DNA from: Candidatus Fermentibacter sp. | Lineage (GTDB): Bacteria; Fermentibacterota; Fermentibacteria; Fermentibacterales; Fermentibacteraceae | DNA length: 64,000 bases | Direction: 5' to 3' | Assembly: GCA_030373045.1 (NCBI GenBank) | Contig: JAUCPW010000027.1 | Coordinates: 1-64,000 of the forward strand | Part shown: one piece after another, positions 7,883-15,954 of the stretch | Position numbering within the stretch: the first letter of the stretch is position 1 | How the letters are laid out: every line of letters begins with the position of its first letter | Program-made: the position numbers and the translations under genes | The notes under the pieces: generated by a model | The model's database searches: none | Seen by the model: only the letters and a program-made list of their open reading frames with translations | What the model was told of the DNA's origin: nothing

Positions 7883-7991
7883 CCGGTTCAGCCCTCCACG
7901 CCTTCTCTGACCTGTCTGCAGGAACACCGAGTAGAGCGAACCTTCATCGATATGATGCGAGCCGTCACGTCGAGCATCCGGTTCAGCCCTC
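7862..7991. repeat. 35-bp tandem duplication covering the scpB ribosome site and first codons
   Basis: Positions 7862-7896 and 7957-7991 are identical over 35 bases with a period of 95. On the minus strand each copy contains GAGGGCTGAACCGG, then ATG and the next six codons of scpB (MLDVTAR). The transcript therefore carries two equivalent translation-start regions in series. Confidence 0.9.
7888..7977 (-). CDS. Possible 29-residue leader peptide upstream of scpB
   Basis: Initiation at the upstream copy of the duplicated scpB start gives a peptide beginning MLDVTAR, identical to ScpB, and then diverging (IISMKVRSTRC and on). It ends with a TGA placed inside the scpB ribosome-binding region, six bases before the scpB ATG. 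The geometry would suit translational coupling or a leader peptide. It may equally be a by-product of a recent duplication; there is no evidence that it is expressed. Confidence 0.35.
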   Translation of the reverse strand: MLDVTARIISMKVRSTRCSCRQVREGVEG

Positions 7992-8116
7992 TCCGACCGG
8001 GGAAAACATGCAGAATCCAGAACAGCTACGCAGTGTTCGCACCGGGCACTCCCGCAGTTCACCGAACTGGGAATCCTCACATCTGGCGAACTGCTGACGT
8101 GCCAGCTCATTCCGGC
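7992..8116. other. scpA-scpB intergenic segment with hairpins
   Basis: The gap between scpA and the duplicated scpB start is unusually long for this window. It holds a small hairpin at 8055-8069 (CAGTTC, ACC, GAACTG), and a second one that runs into the end of scpA (arms GCTCATTCCGGCT and AGCCGAATGAGC around 8104-8129). No gene is supported. Confidence 0.45.
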
Positions 8117-8875
8117 TCAGCCGAATGAGCGGGTTAAAAGCGTTCTCGAGGACTCGCTCCATGCCTCCTCGCGCTCGAGAAGGAGGTCGCCGAACGGGGC
8201 TCTCTGCGTGAAGCGGACCAGACCCTGCCTGGAGAGTTCCAGGATCGTGACGAAGAACGCCACCAGAAGCCTCCTGTCGGATCCCGGGCCCAGGAGATCC
8301 CCGAGGCTGATCCCCCTCCCGTGGCGGAGCCGGGCCGAAATCATCTCGACGCATTCGGATATCGTCAGTTCGGGTCTCCTGTACCTCTGGACGGGCTCCA
8401 CGGAGGGAGTCGAGAGTTCATCGAGAGCCCTCAGCAGGTCGAGCAGGCTGACCGAGCCCGGTTCAGCCCGGGGGGGCGCGTCTGAAGCCCATCTCTCCCT
8501 CTCCCCAGGCGCAGGGAAAGCGTTGCGCCACACCTCTTCGCTCTCGCGCAGCTCGGCCGCGACCTCCCTGAAGGCCCTGTAGAGAACGAGCTGCCTCATC
8601 AGAGTGCGCTCCGGATCCTCCTCGGGAGCCAGGTTCCTCGCCGGCAGGAGCGCCCTGCTCTTGATGCTGGCGAGGGTGGCCGCCATCACGAGGTACTCGC
8701 TCGCGACGTCGAGATCCAGTTCGACGGCCGCGCGTATGTAGGCCAGGTACTGCCCCGCCACCTCGGCTACCCTCACCTCGCGGATGTCCAGCTCGTCGCG
8801 CCTGATGAGATACAGGAGCAGGTCGAGGGGGCCCTCGAACTGCTCGAGGCTGATCCTGCAGGCTTCAGACGACAT
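8117..8875 (-). CDS. scpA: Segregation and condensation protein A
   Basis: ScpA is the kleisin that bridges SMC heads. The 252-residue protein opens with the diagnostic FEGPLDLLLYLIRRDELDI block (residues about 13-31), followed by YLVMAATLASIKSRALLP, the N-terminal SMC-binding region. The C-terminal winged helix includes ISLGDLL and LVAFFVTILELSRQGLV. A variable linker separates the two, as usual. It overlaps the era-like gene by 11 bases at its start. The last dozen residues look unconserved and lie in DNA that forms a hairpin just outside the stop. Confidence 0.94.
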   Translation of the reverse strand: MSSEACRISLEQFEGPLDLLLYLIRRDELDIREVRVAEVAGQYLAYIRAAVELDLDVASEYLVMAATLASIKSRALLPARNLAPEEDPERTLMRQLVLYRAFREVAAELRESEEVWRNAFPAPGERERWASDAPPRAEPGSVSLLDLLRALDELSTPSVEPVQRYRRPELTISECVEMISARLRHGRGISLGDLLGPGSDRRLLVAFFVTILELSRQGLVRFTQRAPFGDLLLEREEAWSESSRTLLTRSFG

Positions 8876-9749
8876 AGCCGAACTCGAGCAGGTCGTGAGG
8901 GTTGTCGGGCCAGGATTCCCTCACCTTCACCCAGAGGTCCGGCAGGACGGTCCTGTCCAGGAGAGCTCCGGCCCCCTTCGCGGCGCAGTCGGTGATCCTC
9001 TGGAGAGTCTGCCCTCTCCTGCCGATGATGATGCCCTTGTAGGAGTGCCTCGACACGACGAGATTCGCCCTGACGTAGGTCTTGGAGTCGCGCATGGAGA
9101 ACTCCTCGATCTGGACCGCGGTGGTCGTGGCGATCTCCTCGGGCAGGACCCTGAAGAGCTCCGTCCGTATCACCTCGGATACGAGGAAGCGCTCGGAGTG
9201 GAGCGTGGTGCAGTCTCCGGGGAAGAGCATCCGCCTGGGCGGCAGGGATCGGAGCATGTCCCGGAGCAGACCGGGCACTCCCGTCCCCCTCGGCGGGCAG
9301 ATGGCATGGGCGCCGGTGAAGGCGCGGAACAGACAGGCCTGGTTGATCAGCGCCTGCCAGAGGCCGGGCGGGAAGTGATCGACGTGGGTCAGACCCAGCA
9401 GGACCGGCCTTCCGGAAAAGAGGTCGAGGAACCTCTCCGTCTCGGGCGATGCGAGCTCCTCGTCGAGCTTCGTGGCATCTACGATCAGGCAGGCCGCGTC
9501 CATCCAGCCGAGGATCTCGAGCCCCAGGGCCGTCCGGAGGGGCGGTGTATCGATGATGCAGACCTGTCCCCCGGACCCCGGATCGTGGCATACCCCGGAC
9601 AGGGGCAGCCGGGTCGTTCCCCGCCCCTGTGTGACCGGAGAGATCGTCCTCCCGACGAGGCTGTTGAAGAGAGAGGACTTGCCGGAGTTCGCCCCGCCCG
9701 CCAGGACGAGATAGCCGGCATGGACCCTGCCCGGGAAGCAGTATGTCAA
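8865..9749 (-). CDS. era: Era-like GTPase with KH domain and degenerate nucleotide motifs
   Basis: Era binds the 3' end of 16S rRNA during 30S assembly. The 294-residue protein has a good P-loop (GGANSGKSS, residues 18-26) and a C-terminal KH domain with its GxxG loop (IGRRG). The other GTPase motifs are worn. G3 is DTPP rather than DTPG, and G4 is THVD where NKxD is expected, keeping only the Asp. G5 is not recognisable. It may have weak or relaxed guanine specificity. The start is a TTG overlapping the stop of the PQQ gene (TTGA). The name is by overall architecture and context. Confidence 0.82.
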   Translation of the reverse strand: MTYCFPGRVHAGYLVLAGGANSGKSSLFNSLVGRTISPVTQGRGTTRLPLSGVCHDPGSGGQVCIIDTPPLRTALGLEILGWMDAACLIVDATKLDEELASPETERFLDLFSGRPVLLGLTHVDHFPPGLWQALINQACLFRAFTGAHAICPPRGTGVPGLLRDMLRSLPPRRMLFPGDCTTLHSERFLVSEVIRTELFRVLPEEIATTTAVQIEEFSMRDSKTYVRANLVVSRHSYKGIIIGRRGQTLQRITDCAAKGAGALLDRTVLPDLWVKVRESWPDNPHDLLEFGYVV

Positions 9750-11011
9750 GGCTGGCCGCCGGAATCGCCCAGCGTGCCCAGGAACGCGAAGAAATCGCCC
9801 GAGGCGGTGCCGAAGAAGACCGAACCGTTGGCGATGATCGGGGCGGTGCCCGCGTAGCCGCCCATCTCCATGCTCGACTCCAGGGCGCCAGTGGCGGCGT
9901 CGAGTATGTGGAACCGTCTGTCGTCACAGCAGACGTAGACGTTCTCGTCTCCCACCGCCGGAGGAACCTGGACCCAGTTCTCGAGCCCGGTCTCCCACAG
10001 CAGGGCTCCCCCGTCTTCGGAAAGGCACACGACCCTGCTGTCGCAGGTGCCGGCGAAAACCCGTCCTCCCTCGACTACCGGCCTGGAAACCACGGTCCTC
10101 ACGGGTTGAGAGGTGAGGTCGGTCTCCCACACGACCGCCCCGGAGGAGAGGTCCAGGCTCCTCACGACCCCGTCGGCGAAGCCCACGTAGACCGATCCGC
10201 CGGAAACGGAAGGAGCCGAGGCCTGGGCCGGGAAGTCGCGCCTCCAGATCTCCTCCCCCCCGGCGCCGTAGGCGCACACGATACCGTCCTCGGTGGTGAA
10301 GACGGCGACGGTGTCTGCCACGGCCGGACCCAGCACGACGCCACCCGGCGACGCAGACCACACAAGGTCACCGGTGCGCGCGTCCAGCGCGGCGATCGAA
10401 CCGGCGGAGTTGCCGGTTACCACGATCGAGTCGCCGAGGATCCCTATCGACGCGAAGAGATGGTATCCGAGGCCTGTCTTCCAGACAAGGGCTCCGGTCG
10501 AAAGGTCGAGGGCGTAGGCGTATCCGTCCTGCCCGCTGAAGAAGACGGTCGTGGCGCCGACGGCCGCCTCGCCGCTCAGGCCGCACGAGGTCCCGAACGA
10601 CCAGAGCACCGCGCCGTCGGTGGCGTCTACCGCGCGGAAGGTTCCGTCGCTTCCACCGAAGTAGAGTGTGCTGCCGCAGAGGGCCGGGGCCGCGAAGAAC
10701 TCCAGACCGGTATGGATCCTCCAGAGGGTGTCCAGGGGGGCCTGGATGTCGGGACCCCACACGCCCCGGCCGGCTGGATCGTTGCGGGGCTGGGCCCAGG
10801 TGGAGGGGATCTCGTCCCTGATGGAATCCGGTATGGCCGGCACCGTGATGGTGCCCTGCGCCTGGCCGGGCTCTTCCGGGCGCTCGGCGCGGGATCCCCT
10901 GAAGGCGAGGATGGCGACGACGGCCAGGCCGGCCGCGCCGAGCACGGCCCACAGAGGCCCGAACCGCGAGGAAAGGAGCCTGCCCGCCAGGGTTTCCGAC
11001 CGGATCGTCAC
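9746..11011 (-). CDS. Membrane-anchored PQQ-type beta-propeller protein
   Basis: The 421-residue protein has a hydrophobic anchor near residues 15-34 (PLWAVLGAAGLAVVAILAF), then a low-complexity linker and about seven repeats of the PQQ/BamB type, each with an LDxxTGxxxW-like strand (AVDATDGAVLWSF, ALDLSTGALVWKT, ALDARTGDLVWSA, SLDLSSGAVVWET). Such propellers act as scaffolds, as in BamB of the outer-membrane assembly machine, or bind quinones in dehydrogenases; no dehydrogenase residues are seen. The GTG at 11011 follows a GGGGGGAG ribosome site, 14 bases after the L,D-transpeptidase stop. BamB-like function is only a possibility. Confidence 0.82.
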   Translation of the reverse strand: MTIRSETLAGRLLSSRFGPLWAVLGAAGLAVVAILAFRGSRAERPEEPGQAQGTITVPAIPDSIRDEIPSTWAQPRNDPAGRGVWGPDIQAPLDTLWRIHTGLEFFAAPALCGSTLYFGGSDGTFRAVDATDGAVLWSFGTSCGLSGEAAVGATTVFFSGQDGYAYALDLSTGALVWKTGLGYHLFASIGILGDSIVVTGNSAGSIAALDARTGDLVWSASPGGVVLGPAVADTVAVFTTEDGIVCAYGAGGEEIWRRDFPAQASAPSVSGGSVYVGFADGVVRSLDLSSGAVVWETDLTSQPVRTVVSRPVVEGGRVFAGTCDSRVVCLSEDGGALLWETGLENWVQVPPAVGDENVYVCCDDRRFHILDAATGALESSMEMGGYAGTAPIIANGSVFFGTASGDFFAFLGTLGDSGGQP

Positions 11012-11025
11012 GCTCCCCCCCTCAC

Positions 11026-11805
11026 TCAGTAGATGAGGACGGGCGCACCGACGGGAAGGGTCCTGTACAGGGCCTCCAGATCGGCGCTGCCCAACCGTAT
11101 GCAGCCGTGGCTCACGTTGTTGCCCCTTCCGGTGCCATAGTGCAGGAGCACGCCGCCTCCGAGGTCGATCTTGTAGGATCCGAGCACGCCTGGCACCTGC
11201 CTGACGTAGAGCCTCTCGGACGCATCGAGAGAGTCGTTGTAGAAGGCTATCTGCTCGGCGTAGGTCAGATCCTGCGGGAGCATGACGACCTGGCCGGGAT
11301 CCGGCGGCTGCATGTTCTGCTCGAGCCAGAACCAGTCCGGCCTGAACCAGTAGGGGTTGGTGCCGTTCCCGAGGACATGCCTTAGCCCGCGCGGCGTGCT
11401 GAAGTCCCAGGATTCGCCGGTGCCGTTGGAGGTCCAGCCCTTGCCGGTCCCGCAGTAGCCGGATCTGACGAGCAGGTCTCCCCTTCTCAGGTGGAACCTG
11501 TTCTGGCCCGTGTCGATGATCAGGTAGTAGTCGGGATAGACTGCCGCCGTGCTGTCTGCCGCGATGCGCAGCCGGAGGGACAGGGCGAGGTCCCTGTAGT
11601 AGTCGACCGAGTCGCGGAATGCACCTATGCTGGAATCGGCCGAGACAAGGGTATCCATCAGCGCTATGGCCTCGCGTGCCTCGGCCAGCACATCCGAACT
11701 CCTGCGCCTTTCTGATCCCAGAGTGATCGACATGGCCAGCAGGGCCGCCAGGCTGGCGGCCAGGCATGACCCGAGCACGAGAGTCGTGTTGCCGGGTGCT
11801 TTCAA
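11026..11805 (-). CDS. L,D-transpeptidase (YkuD domain)
   Basis: This enzyme class forms 3-3 cross-links in peptidoglycan or attaches proteins to it. The protein (about 259 residues) has an N-terminal membrane segment (LVLGSCLAASLAALLAM), a coiled spacer, and a YkuD domain with HYGTGRGNNVSHGCIRL, containing the conserved His and the catalytic Cys of SHGCIR. I place the start at TTG 11805, eight bases after GGAGG; a TTG two codons earlier sits too close to it. It lies between an M15 peptidase and a PQQ propeller, consistent with an envelope-remodelling operon. Confidence 0.93.
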   Translation of the reverse strand: MKAPGNTTLVLGSCLAASLAALLAMSITLGSERRRSSDVLAEAREAIALMDTLVSADSSIGAFRDSVDYYRDLALSLRLRIAADSTAAVYPDYYLIIDTGQNRFHLRRGDLLVRSGYCGTGKGWTSNGTGESWDFSTPRGLRHVLGNGTNPYWFRPDWFWLEQNMQPPDPGQVVMLPQDLTYAEQIAFYNDSLDASERLYVRQVPGVLGSYKIDLGGGVLLHYGTGRGNNVSHGCIRLGSADLEALYRTLPVGAPVLIY

Positions 11806-11821
11806 GGACAATCCCTCCGGG

Positions 11822-12751
11822 CTATATGACTGGATCCGGGACCAGGTTGAGCTGGGTCTGCCAGCTCGCGGGCCTGCCCCTGACGTCTATGTGCACGAAC
11901 GGGCCGTGCTGCTGTGTCCAGCGGTAGGCCGAGGCCCCGCCCACGGAGATGCCGCCGGATGCCTCGATCCGCCTCACGATGTCCACGGCGTGTTCGCCGT
12001 CCGAAACGTCTATCCTCTTGTTCCTGTCGATGTCGTCCATCAGGCCGTTGGGCGGGAAGCCCTCGAGCCATATGTCTGCGGCAGTGCCGTAGAGGTGCGC
12101 GCTGAAATCGGTCTCGTTGCCTATGGACCTGTTGTAGTCGGGAGTCCTGTAGCCGCTCATGACGTTGATGTCCACAGGTTCCGGGTACTCGCGCCCAACG
12201 GCCTCTATCAGGGCTTCGAGCTTGTCGACCAGCCTCAGGTCGAGGGCGAGGTACTGCGGATAGGCGCCCTCGGTATGCCCGAGGAACTCGCCCAGCGTAA
12301 AATGGCTCGAGAGCCGCACTCCGCCTCCGTTTGCACCGAGCTCGACGAAGCTCTCCGGGTTGTCGCCGCGCGAGTTGCCGTCGCCGTACAGCCCGACCGG
12401 GTACGAATTGAGCGTCGGGGTCCTCCATCTCGAGGCGTCGACCACCACAATGACCGCATATTCCTGCACCGCTTCGCCCGAGGCCAGCGTGAGCCTGAAG
12501 GTGCCGTGGCTCCGCGGCGCCGTCCAGGTCGCCGAGACGCCTTCCGAGGATGAGGGCTCCCCCGCAGAGAAGGTCCAGGTGCAGGGCACGGCCGTCGAGA
12601 GGTCGAGCATCTCGCCGGGATGGCACATCAGAGACATTCTCGAACCAGGCAGCATGCTCCCGTCGACCCCGAGGCCGATCCGGGCCGGACCCGGGTCGGG
12701 ATCGCTCGAGGTCGAGAAGACGAGGAGCCAGGCGAGGCATGTGAGAGTCAT
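11822..12751 (-). CDS. Secreted M15-family D-Ala-D-Ala carboxypeptidase-like protein with Ig-like domain
   Basis: The 309-residue protein begins with a short signal peptide (LTCLAWLLVFSTSS). An Ig-like domain follows (about 20-105), with WTFSAG at 59-64. The catalytic part has the M15A/YcbK zinc ligands: H219 and D226 in SAHLYGTAADIW, and H287 with D289 in PFVHIDVRG, preceded by SGYRT. Between them, residues 240-251 read DIDRNKRIDVSD, an EF-hand-like calcium loop inserted in the domain. It should trim peptidoglycan stem peptides in the periplasm. It stops 16 bases before the L,D-transpeptidase start. Confidence 0.85.
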   Translation of the reverse strand: MTLTCLAWLLVFSTSSDPDPGPARIGLGVDGSMLPGSRMSLMCHPGEMLDLSTAVPCTWTFSAGEPSSSEGVSATWTAPRSHGTFRLTLASGEAVQEYAVIVVVDASRWRTPTLNSYPVGLYGDGNSRGDNPESFVELGANGGGVRLSSHFTLGEFLGHTEGAYPQYLALDLRLVDKLEALIEAVGREYPEPVDINVMSGYRTPDYNRSIGNETDFSAHLYGTAADIWLEGFPPNGLMDDIDRNKRIDVSDGEHAVDIVRRIEASGGISVGGASAYRWTQQHGPFVHIDVRGRPASWQTQLNLVPDPVI

Positions 12752-12790
12752 CCCAGATTCCCTCCGGATATCCGCCGGTGCGGAATATAA

Positions 12791-13417
12791 CTACGCCGGG
12801 CCGTCGGGAATACGGCTCTTCACGATCCTGCCGTCGATCCTGATCCTGCCGCCGAGATGGAGTCTCACGGCCTCCGGGAGGATCCTGTGCTCCTCCTGCA
12901 GGATCCGATCGGCGAGCGAGTCGGCCGTGTCGCTCCCCAGTACGGGCACCGCGGCCTGGAGCACGATCGGGCCGGTGTCGGTGCCGGAATCTACATAGTG
13001 CACGGTACAGCCGCTCACCTTCACCCCGTGGGCGACGGCCTGGGCCTGGGCGTGCAGGCCGGGGAAGGCCGGCAGCAGCGAGGGATGGATGTTGAGGATG
13101 CGCCCGGCGAAGGATTCGAGAAGGGCACCGCCCAGGACCCTCATGAATCCGGCAAGGCAGACCAGGTCGACGGACTTCGATACCAGCAGGTCGGCCAGCG
13201 ACTTCTCCGCCTCCGGAGATACGCGCGACCTCCCCGGCCCCGGATCGAACGGGATCGATTCGACGCCCAGCCTCCTGGCCTTCAGCATGGCGCCCGACGA
13301 GGGATTGTCGGAGGCCAGCAGCACGACCGATGCGCCTCCCAGGTCGGATGTGCAGAGTGCTTCGAAATTGCTCCCCCGCCCAGAGGCGAGGACGGCTATC
13401 CTTCCGGCAGAGTTCAC
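12791..13417 (-). CDS. purN: Phosphoribosylglycinamide formyltransferase
   Basis: PurN transfers a formyl group from 10-formyl-THF to GAR in purine synthesis. The 208-residue protein has the N-terminal LASGRGSNFEAL loop, the catalytic block ILNIHPSLLPAFPG (Asn and His) and HYVDSGTDTGPI with the catalytic Asp, in family order and at normal length. The start is GTG at 13417, overlapping the stop of the upstream gene (GTGA), with GGGAGG five bases before it. An upstream open extension belongs to that neighbour. No other purine gene is nearby. Confidence 0.95.
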   Translation of the reverse strand: MNSAGRIAVLASGRGSNFEALCTSDLGGASVVLLASDNPSSGAMLKARRLGVESIPFDPGPGRSRVSPEAEKSLADLLVSKSVDLVCLAGFMRVLGGALLESFAGRILNIHPSLLPAFPGLHAQAQAVAHGVKVSGCTVHYVDSGTDTGPIVLQAAVPVLGSDTADSLADRILQEEHRILPEAVRLHLGGRIRIDGRIVKSRIPDGPA

Positions 13418-14682
13418 GATCCCCTCCCGTCTCCATCCTGCGGCGCCCACGGAGGGCCGTCGGAGAAGATCCACACGACCCCGTACGACATTCTCCTGTC
13501 GTCATCGTCGAAAGCGTCCTCCAGGGCGCCCACCAGCGAGAAGCCGAAGATGCTCAGCGAGATGCACGCGTCGGCCGACGTGCTCTCCACCTTTCCCGAA
13601 CCGTCACCCGGGTCGGACTGCAGGGCTACTAGCCTGCCCCCGAGGGTGATGCGTCCGTTCCCTCCGAAGCCGAATCCGGGGAAGGCCGATACGGAAGCCC
13701 TGAGAAGGCTGTCCGACACGAAGCCCGAAAGCCCTAGCCAGGCTGGCCAGGTGATGTGCGCGCCGGCGGAGGCATCGCTCCCGTCGTGGAAGAACTCGGC
13801 GCCTGCCGGGCCCCACCCGGCGGTGGCGAGGAAGCCGGAGACCCCTCCCGGGACGCTGCAGAACCCGGCGCCGATAGCGGGGCCTCCGGGGATCGTGCAG
13901 AGCAGCCCCGCCGTGCCTGCGAACCCGGTCTCTCCCGAGTCCGACGACATGTCACCCCTGGCGATCAGCGTCGCGGGTCCCGCATCGAAGGAGGATCTGA
14001 GATGGGCTTCCGCGTGAGTCAGGGAGTCCCATGCCGAAAGCCCGGCCGCCGACTCCAGGGTCAGCCGCCCCAGGGAGGCCGATGCGGCCGCGGTGGGCTC
14101 GGCCAGCCTCACGCCCTCGACGGGCGATGCAAGGAAGCAGCCGGCGGAAACCGGCGGACTGCAGTAGGAGAAGCCGGCCGAGTAGCCGTCGCCGCCGCCC
14201 GCTCCCTGCCAGAGGAAGCCCGTCGCGGACAGGGGCCCCCGTTCGAGCCCGAGGAGCTGGGTCGAGATCGTGTCCTCGCGGCCCAGTGCCGCGCTCACGC
14301 CCATCCCGAGCGGCAGCGGTCTCTGCAGGAGTCCGGAGTACCTGTTCCTGCCGACGGTGCTCTCGAGGAGACCCACCGAACTCCTGTAGCTGCTGTCGGG
14401 AATGCCGGGGGTCGAGAACTCGGCCGTCCAGCCTCCGCCTCCCCAGATGCCCGCCTCGAGAGGGCTCAGGATCTCCACATGTTCGAAGGAGCCCCAGGGC
14501 GGCAGGGGAACCCCCGGACCTCCGCAGAGCAGGAGTGGTCTGCCGTCGACCGTCGTCCGCACGTCCAGCCCGGCCATGAACGGCAGCTCGGACCATTCGA
14601 GCATGATCCCGGTCTCGAGCAGGTCCAGGGGTGACGCCTCGAAGGAGGCGAGGCAGGAGATCGCCAGGATTGCCTGTATCAC
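13414..14682 (-). CDS. Secreted protein of unknown function, possible outer-membrane barrel
   Basis: I do not recognise this 422-residue protein. It opens with a short signal-like stretch (MIQAILAISCLASFEA) and is rich in Gly, Ser and alternating hydrophobic residues, such as LTLESAAGLSAW and SVSAFPGFGFGGNGRITLGG. This fits beta-strands of an outer-membrane or exported beta-rich protein. It ends with a strand-like MSYGVVWIF followed by a polar tail rather than a clear terminal aromatic. It is coupled to pgi upstream (ATGA) and purN downstream (GTGA), so it is probably expressed with housekeeping genes. Confidence 0.6.
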   Translation of the reverse strand: MIQAILAISCLASFEASPLDLLETGIMLEWSELPFMAGLDVRTTVDGRPLLLCGGPGVPLPPWGSFEHVEILSPLEAGIWGGGGWTAEFSTPGIPDSSYRSSVGLLESTVGRNRYSGLLQRPLPLGMGVSAALGREDTISTQLLGLERGPLSATGFLWQGAGGGDGYSAGFSYCSPPVSAGCFLASPVEGVRLAEPTAAASASLGRLTLESAAGLSAWDSLTHAEAHLRSSFDAGPATLIARGDMSSDSGETGFAGTAGLLCTIPGGPAIGAGFCSVPGGVSGFLATAGWGPAGAEFFHDGSDASAGAHITWPAWLGLSGFVSDSLLRASVSAFPGFGFGGNGRITLGGRLVALQSDPGDGSGKVESTSADACISLSIFGFSLVGALEDAFDDDDRRMSYGVVWIFSDGPPWAPQDGDGRGS

Positions 14683-15923
14683 TGCCAGCCCGGCCGGCCC
14701 ATGCCCGCGAAGGTGAGATGCTTGCCCCGCTCGACCCCCGGCTGGTCTAGCGGATCGATTCCCAGTGCAAGCCCCGTGAGCACCGTGGCGATCTCCATGG
14801 CTGCGAGCAGCGCACCCACGGCTTTCTCCGAAGGCGATTCACCGGCGTGGAGCCTGCATACAGGGAGCCCGCGCTCCGCGAGGGCGGCCGAGGTGGCGGA
14901 GGACTCGGCCCGCCTGAGCTCGTCCAGCGTCCTCCCCGTGAGCCATTCCGCCGATGGGTATCCCTCGAAGCCCCCGGGCAGGGGCGGAGATGGCTCGGTC
15001 ATGTCCAGGAAGGTGAAGAACTTGTCGGCGGGGCCCTCCATGAAGAGCTGCACGAGCGAGTGCTGATCGGCCGGCCCCCGGCATGCCAGAGGAGTCTGGC
15101 CCAGACCGGCGCCGCCCCCGGGCCTCCTCTTGCCCAGGCTCTCGGCCCAGAGCTGCGAGAACCAGAGCGCCACGTCGAAGAACCTGTCGCTGTAGGCAAA
15201 GAACACATGGACCGGATGGCTCTCGAAGAAGGCCAGCCAGCAGGCCGCCAGGCGCCCGGCCAGGCTTTCCGTGCCCTCCAGGTCGAAATCACGGATCACA
15301 TCCGCGGCACCGTCGAGCAGGGCCGGGATGTCCAGACCGGCGAAGGCGGCTGGAAGCAGCCCCGCCGGGGAGAGCACGCTGTAGCGGCCGCCGACCGACG
15401 GAGGTATGGGGAGGGAGGCCCATCCCCTGTCGTCGGCCAGCTTCCTGAGATCGCCACTGGATGGATCGGTGACGGCCACGGTGCGCCGGTCGCGGATGCC
15501 TGCCGGGAGCCACGGGTACAGCGACAGGAGGACCGACATGGTCTCGGCCGTGGACCCCGACTTCGTGATCACGACCAGCAGGGTCCTGGCCGGGTTGCAG
15601 GCTTCCTTCACCGCATCCACGGTGCGGTGATCGGGCGAGTCGACCAGGCGGACGCGGGGGCCGCTCCCCGGGCCGAGGGCTGACAGGAGACATCTGGCAC
15701 CGAGCGCCGACCCTCCAATCCCGTCCACTATCACGTCGTCCACCTCGCCTGCGAACGCTCCGGCGAGTTCGAGGCACGAGGCAGCGAGTCCCCTCTGGAA
15801 GGGGAGTTGCATGAAACCGAGCCTGCCGTTCCCGCGCCACTCTGCGAACCTCTCGAGCGGGAGCGCCGGCAGCCCCGGGAACGATAGCCCCGTCTCGAAG
15901 GAGACTCCTGCGGTCGAACTCAT
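14679..15923 (-). CDS. pgi: Glucose-6-phosphate isomerase (short form)
   Basis: Pgi interconverts glucose-6-phosphate and fructose-6-phosphate. The 414-residue protein is shorter than the E. coli enzyme, matching the compact bacterial form. It shows DGIGGSALGARCLL (sugar phosphate binding), TKSGSTAETM, the family signature GGRYSVLSPAGLLPAAFAGLD and the C-terminal DQPGVERGKHL with the catalytic Glu and Lys. All core motifs are intact. The start at 15923 is 31 bases beyond the end of the adaptor-like gene. Confidence 0.95.
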   Translation of the reverse strand: MSSTAGVSFETGLSFPGLPALPLERFAEWRGNGRLGFMQLPFQRGLAASCLELAGAFAGEVDDVIVDGIGGSALGARCLLSALGPGSGPRVRLVDSPDHRTVDAVKEACNPARTLLVVITKSGSTAETMSVLLSLYPWLPAGIRDRRTVAVTDPSSGDLRKLADDRGWASLPIPPSVGGRYSVLSPAGLLPAAFAGLDIPALLDGAADVIRDFDLEGTESLAGRLAACWLAFFESHPVHVFFAYSDRFFDVALWFSQLWAESLGKRRPGGGAGLGQTPLACRGPADQHSLVQLFMEGPADKFFTFLDMTEPSPPLPGGFEGYPSAEWLTGRTLDELRRAESSATSAALAERGLPVCRLHAGESPSEKAVGALLAAMEIATVLTGLALGIDPLDQPGVERGKHLTFAGMGRPGWQ

Positions 15924-15954
15924 GCCGAAACCTCCGCGTGAGGCGGCCGCGCCT

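Noticed and set aside
7319-8110. ScpB with a 76-residue N-terminal extension
   Set aside because: The extension reads the duplicated start region in another frame; the ribosome site and family N-terminus fit the ATG at 7882.
284-8146. GTTAAAAGCGTTCT occurs in the inverted repeat near 284 and at the end of scpA near 8132
   Set aside because: A 14-base match (18 of 20 with neighbours) between two places in 64 kb is expected by chance a few times; the flanks do not match.
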